A program made the translations under genes and the position numbers. Of a DNA stretch of 64,000 bases, positions 60,614-64,000 are shown one piece after another (positions within the stretch are counted from its first letter, which is position 1; each line of letters begins with the position of its first letter). This stretch comes from JAJRZX01 sp964407495. Its GTDB lineage: Bacteria > Desulfobacterota > GWC2-55-46 > JADFVP01. The stretch spans positions 1 to 64,000 of the forward strand of contig CAYOVP010000003.1 in assembly GCA_964407495.1 (NCBI GenBank), given 5' to 3'. The notes under the pieces are model-generated. The model worked only from the letters and a program-made list of their open reading frames with translations, had not been told where the DNA came from and did no database searches.

Positions 60614-61945
60614 TCAGTAGAGAAAGGGTGACCATGATGGAGAACTTATCTCACCTATGCCGAGCGGTATCTTTCTCACACCCGTGCCGTCTGCCTGCAT
60701 TACGTAGAGGTCGCCGTCCGAGCCGTCGTATGAACGCGTAAAGGCTATGAACCTTCCGTCAGGAGACCAGGACGGAGACCTGTTATTCCCTTCGTATGTG
60801 AGTTGAACCTGTCCGCCGCCCCGGGCATTCACTACCCAGATATTGAAGGCGCCGCCGTCGGCCCTGGCATAGGCTATCTTCGTTCCGTCAGGAGACCAGA
60901 CCGGGCTCGCGTTGTAGGTGCCCCCGTAAGTGAGTCGGCGTATCTTTTTGGTTCGCAAGTCTAACACAAAAATATGCGGATTTCCACTCCTATCTGAGAC
61001 GAATGCTATCTTTGTACCATCCGGGGACCACGTGGGAGATACGTCTATGCCGTAGTTCGTCGTAAGGCGCTCATATCCTCCTCCGCCAAGGTGCAGGAGG
61101 TATATGTCCGGCCCTGTACGGGTACTGAGCGTAAGTGCTATGGACTTTCCGTCTGGCGAGAACCTCCCGCCAATGTTGAGGCCGTGTTTTTTGGAGATGA
61201 TCTCGTCGTGCCCGGAGAGGAGGTCGAAGATGTACAGGTAGGGGTACCCCCGCTTGTAGGATGTATATATGACCTTCTTGCCGTCTGGAGACCACTTTGG
61301 CGAGAGGTTTATGGAGCCGTTGGACGTAATCTGCACCCTGTGGCCGCCGTCGTAGTCGGAGAGAAATATCTCTTTCTTGCCCCGTACCCTTGCAACAAAG
61401 AGCATCTTTGTGGTGAATACGCCCTTTCGCCCTGTCACCTCCTCGTATATGCGTTCGGAGACGAAGTGCGCGAGGCGCTCTGGCCGGCTCGGGCTCCCGA
61501 TGAACCTCTTGCTCATGATGTTGGTATGCCGTACGGTGTCGAACAGCCGTACCTCCACAACGAGGCGTTCTCCTTCCAGTCTGAACCTTCCCTCCACCAG
61601 GGCATCGGCCCCGATCATGCGCCAGTCCCTGAACTTTATGCCCTCTGCGTCAAAGGCCGCTTTCTCGGGGTCTTCAAGAAAGGCCTCGTTGTCCAGTACG
61701 CGGAAGACACCAGAAAAGTCGAGGTCTCGCTTTATGGTTCTGAGCATGGCGCCGGATATGCCATGGATGTGTGTCCTCTCGGCCTCGGAGTAGGGGTCTG
61801 GCCCCAGGTACCGGAACTCCTGCACTGCAAGAGGGAGCCTCTTTATGGACGGTGCCGCGAGGTCGATGTAGACCTTTGCAGGAGCAGAGCCTGCCCCAAG
61901 GAAGAGGCCGAGTATAACCAGAACGAGAGTCAGTGTCTTTTTCAT
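60614..61945 (-). CDS. tolB: Tol-Pal system beta-propeller protein TolB
   Basis: The 443-aa periplasmic protein has a signal peptide (to ~23), an N-terminal alpha/beta domain and a six-bladed propeller with repeated SPxWSPDG motifs (LSPKWSPDGKKVIYTS, VSPTWSPDGTKIAFVS, ASPVWSPDGTKIAYAR, RSPSWSPDGRFIAFTR). It couples TolA to Pal. AAGGTAGGA stands just before the ATG. It is third in tolQ-tolR-tolA-tolB. Confidence 0.95.
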   Translation of the reverse strand: MKKTLTLVLVILGLFLGAGSAPAKVYIDLAAPSIKRLPLAVQEFRYLGPDPYSEAERTHIHGISGAMLRTIKRDLDFSGVFRVLDNEAFLEDPEKAAFDAEGIKFRDWRMIGADALVEGRFRLEGERLVVEVRLFDTVRHTNIMSKRFIGSPSRPERLAHFVSERIYEEVTGRKGVFTTKMLFVARVRGKKEIFLSDYDGGHRVQITSNGSINLSPKWSPDGKKVIYTSYKRGYPYLYIFDLLSGHDEIISKKHGLNIGGRFSPDGKSIALTLSTRTGPDIYLLHLGGGGYERLTTNYGIDVSPTWSPDGTKIAFVSDRSGNPHIFVLDLRTKKIRRLTYGGTYNASPVWSPDGTKIAYARADGGAFNIWVVNARGGGQVQLTYEGNNRSPSWSPDGRFIAFTRSYDGSDGDLYVMQADGTGVRKIPLGIGEISSPSWSPFLY

Positions 61946-61959
61946 AATCCTACCTTGTC

Positions 61960-62790
61960 TCAGTCGCAGGTGGGGCAGAACCTGAGGCCCGTCTCCAGCG
62001 TGTCTTCAGTAAAGTCTTCGGGTAGCGGCGGAAAGGGTGAGGCCTTTCTCACTGCCTTGAGGAGCGATTCGTCGAACTGTCTGTTCCCAGAGCCCTTCTC
62101 CACCCAACTCTTCAGGAGCGTTCCGTCACGGCCTATGCGTATGGATACTATTACCGAGATCTTCTCGTTGTCAAAATTCTCGGGGTATATCCAGTTGGCC
62201 TGGACGCGGTCTCTTATGAGTGCGAAGTAGGCCTTGTGCTTGAGTTCGAGGCTCTCTGTCCTGAGCCCGCCTGTGGGCGTGAGCAAAGGAGTGGCCCGCC
62301 GTTTCGCCACTGTCCTGGCCGGCGGGGGTGCGTCCAGGGTCTTCTTTATACTCTCGAGCCTCTTCATGAGGGCCTCGGCCTCCTGGCGCTTGCGTATCGC
62401 CTCTATCCTTGCGGCTAAGGCCTTTTGTTCTTCCTCGGACTGGACCTTCCTGCGTATGGCGCTGAGGGCCTCGGAGATCTCCTTTTCCACGTGTTTTTTC
62501 GGCCTTGGGGCTGCCTTTTTCTTTTTCAGGACAAGGGTCTTCTTCGCAGTCTTCTTGGTGGCCCTTCTTTTTTTCCTCGTCGTTATGGACTGTCTCGATT
62601 TTTTTCGTCCCTGTTTTTTCCGTTCCCTTGGTGGTTCCACCAGGCTCACGGTATAGACGGGTGTAAAGAAGACCTTCCTTTTACCCCTCATGTATATGCC
62701 CAGCACTATTATGACCAGAAGGTGGGCTACCATGGAGATGTAAAGGAATTTCTTGAAGACCCTTGGGGTATGGCCGAAGGATTTAACCAT
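61960..62790 (-). CDS. tolA: TolA-like energy transducer
   Basis: The 276-aa protein has one N-terminal TM (~17-35), a long basic helical spacer rich in Lys/Arg (~50-160, KKAAPRPKK and EEEQKALAARIEAIRKRQEA) and a C-terminal TolA/TonB-type domain (~185-276: YPENFDNEKISVIVSIRIGR, FDESLLKAVRKASPFPPLPE). TolA carries force from TolQR to the outer membrane. The last residues are CPTCD, an unusual cysteine pair after the usual GLRF end. ATG at 62790 has weak ribosome-binding sequence. Confidence 0.9.
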   Translation of the reverse strand: MVKSFGHTPRVFKKFLYISMVAHLLVIIVLGIYMRGKRKVFFTPVYTVSLVEPPRERKKQGRKKSRQSITTRKKRRATKKTAKKTLVLKKKKAAPRPKKHVEKEISEALSAIRRKVQSEEEQKALAARIEAIRKRQEAEALMKRLESIKKTLDAPPPARTVAKRRATPLLTPTGGLRTESLELKHKAYFALIRDRVQANWIYPENFDNEKISVIVSIRIGRDGTLLKSWVEKGSGNRQFDESLLKAVRKASPFPPLPEDFTEDTLETGLRFCPTCD

Positions 62791-62876
62791 AAGTTATTCA
62801 AGAGACCTGGGACGGGGCGGAAGAGGCAAGAGAGGATGAATCCGGGCCGGCGTGCCTCGGGCGCGACCCCTGGCCG

Positions 62877-63296
62877 TCAGCCCTTTCCGGGCCTTGACTC
62901 GGTTATCATGCCAATCTTGGTGATCCCGGCCTGTCGTATCTCGGAGATGACCTTAACCACGTACCCATAGGGCACCTTTCTGTCGGCCTTGAGGAGCACC
63001 ATGCTCCCGGGTTTCATCTTGTTTATGGCCCGGAGTTTCTTGGCGAGCCTTGCGGTGCTCATGCGTGTCTCGCCGAGGTAGGTGCGCTGGCGGCGGTCGA
63101 TGGTCACCACTAGGGGCTCTGCCTTCGTGCTAACGGCCCTGGCCGTTACCTTCGGAAGGTTCACGTCTATTCCCGACTGCATCATGGGCGCTGTGACCAT
63201 GAAGATGATGAGGAGGACGAGCATGACGTCCACGAAGGGCGTTACGTTTATCTGCGACATGAGTTCCTTGTCGCGCCGCGGGGTCATCATCGCCAT
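62877..63296 (-). CDS. tolR: ExbD/TolR-family protein
   Basis: The 139-aa inner-membrane protein has one TM (~18-40) carrying the conserved Asp (INVTPFVDVMLVLLIIFMVT) used for proton flow, then a periplasmic domain ending in KVISEIRQAGITKIGMIT. It works with TolQ. Initiation at the first ATG (MAMMTPRRDKEL) leaves the usual short cytoplasmic tail. Confidence 0.93.
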   Translation of the reverse strand: MAMMTPRRDKELMSQINVTPFVDVMLVLLIIFMVTAPMMQSGIDVNLPKVTARAVSTKAEPLVVTIDRRQRTYLGETRMSTARLAKKLRAINKMKPGSMVLLKADRKVPYGYVVKVISEIRQAGITKIGMITESRPGKG

Positions 63297-63327
63297 CTGT
63301 GCCTCTCGTCCATTCTTGTCCTCGGGC

Positions 63328-64000
63328 TCATCGCGAGAGTTGTTTTTCCACTATGTTCAGGAGATCTGCCGAGAAGTTCTCCATCTCCGTTGCCACGCGG
63401 TTTATCCTCGATGTGATGTGGTTGTACCCCACCACGGCGGGTATTGCCACCACGAGGCCCATGGCCGTTGCCACGAGGGCCTCGGAAATCCCCGGGGCCA
63501 CTACGGCAAGGTTGGCGGCTCCTCTTGCGCCAATGTCCTGGAAGGAACTCATTATGCCCCAGACCGTGCCGAAGAGACCTATGAAGGGGGCGGTGTTGCC
63601 GGCTGTTGCAAGAAAACTCACGGCATACTCCATCTTGCTGTGCTGGATTGCGCTGGTCTTTCGGAGTATGCGCTCAATGCGCTCCATCTTATCGGCTCCT
63701 GGCTCGGCCTTGGACTCGGCCCTGGACTTCATTATAATTGCCAGTTCGTTGTATGCCGCCGAAAAGAGCGGCGAGAGGGGTGTGTTCTTGTAGGTGCCGA
63801 GGATGGAGGCTATGTGCGAGAACTGTCGTTTTTCCCAGAAGACCTCGTAGAAACGAGAAGTCTCTTTCTCTATCTTCTTGAGCGCCATGGCCTTGTAGAT
63901 GATTATGGCCCAGGAAAAGACAGAGAAGATGAGGAGTATGAGGAGGACGAGTTTTACTATTGGCCCGGCGTGGGCCACCATGGACCATATGCCGAGGTGA
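63328..64000 (-). CDS. tolQ: TolQ/ExbB-family proton channel, truncated by the window edge
   Basis: At least 224 aa are present with three TM helices, including AGNTAPFIGLFGTVWGIMSSF (TM2) and EALVATAMGLVVAIPAVVGYN (TM3). The frame remains open past the ATG at 63981 to the window edge (HLGIWSM before VAHAGP), which fits the family N-terminus, so the true start lies beyond 64000. With TolR it forms the motor that energises TolA. Confidence 0.93.
   Translation of the reverse strand, partial: HLGIWSMVAHAGPIVKLVLLILLIFSVFSWAIIIYKAMALKKIEKETSRFYEVFWEKRQFSHIASILGTYKNTPLSPLFSAAYNELAIIMKSRAESKAEPGADKMERIERILRKTSAIQHSKMEYAVSFLATAGNTAPFIGLFGTVWGIMSSFQDIGARGAANLAVVAPGISEALVATAMGLVVAIPAVVGYNHITSRINRVATEMENFSADLLNIVEKQLSR

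Overview
The window (64 kb, moderately GC-rich, frequent AGG and ATA codons, many GTG/TTG starts) comes from a Gram-negative bacterium with a full envelope programme: Tol-Pal, TonB-dependent transport, LapA/LapB-type LPS control, an AsmA-like protein and several outer-membrane barrels and lipoproteins. The gene orders nadD-rsfS-rlmH-lapAB-gpmI and amiC-rph-rdgB, and a PerR / 2-Cys peroxiredoxin / rubredoxin-like cluster, resemble those of Desulfobacterota (former Deltaproteobacteria). This affiliation is inferred from memory of gene order, without a search. No tRNA, rRNA, CRISPR array, phage or insertion sequence was recognised.

Layout. 0.3-8.6 kb, minus strand: a PEGA lipoprotein, a monoheme cytochrome-porin fusion of the Cyc2/Cyt572 type with its own strong promoter, a membrane-fused spermidine-synthase-like protein, a YhaM-type OB/HD protein and a UDP-sugar epimerase, followed by a glycoside hydrolase family 15 remnant on the plus strand. 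9-14 kb, minus: zinc-ribbon protein, gpmI, a LapA-LapB fusion, rlmH, rsfS, nadD. 14.3-19.2 kb, plus: amiC-rph-rdgB, citrate synthase, a ChaN lipoprotein. Then an HD-GYP response regulator (minus) and an M23 endopeptidase (plus). 22.4-28.9 kb: btuB-tonB-btuF-btuD-btuC preceded by two cobalamin aptamers in series, with an intrinsic terminator between them. 29-30 kb: ogt and a small membrane protein. 30.6-33.3 kb: a PerR regulon (perR, peroxiredoxin, RCKP rubredoxin, sigma factor) with PerR-like boxes on a distal promoter. 33.6-39 kb: trmJ, cbiX, cbiMN, cbiQ, cbiO and a porin. 39-41.6 kb: VanZ-like protein, creatininase-family amidase, deoB. 41.6-44.6 kb: candidate molybdenum-cofactor riboswitch, terminator, modABC. 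44.6-49.7 kb: CDF transporter, Lon-like protease, queE, ccsA. 50-64 kb, minus: a glycine-rich exported protein, rhlE, a methyltransferase, an AsmA-like protein, a DUF362 ferredoxin-like protein, cpoB, pal, tolB, tolA, tolR, tolQ (tolQ runs off the right edge).

Metal and cofactor economy links much of the window: cobalamin uptake under riboswitch control, cobalt uptake (CbiMNQO) beside a cobaltochelatase, molybdate uptake under a probable Moco sensor, a zinc-type efflux pump, and PerR with every metal ligand conserved. Two dispersed hairpin-repeat families occupy intergenic DNA. Family 1 is an AT-rich 12-14 bp palindrome with GC hairpins and the GTTGGGT/ACCCAAC motif, in at least seven places, including inside modB-modC and rsfS-rlmH. 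Family 2 is built of back-to-back hairpins, some with a conserved AGGGAT loop. Its best copy lies before deoB and packs five stems into 146 nt; two other copies lie near 3.1 kb and 16.0 kb. Family 2 is the strongest candidate for an undescribed structured element here.
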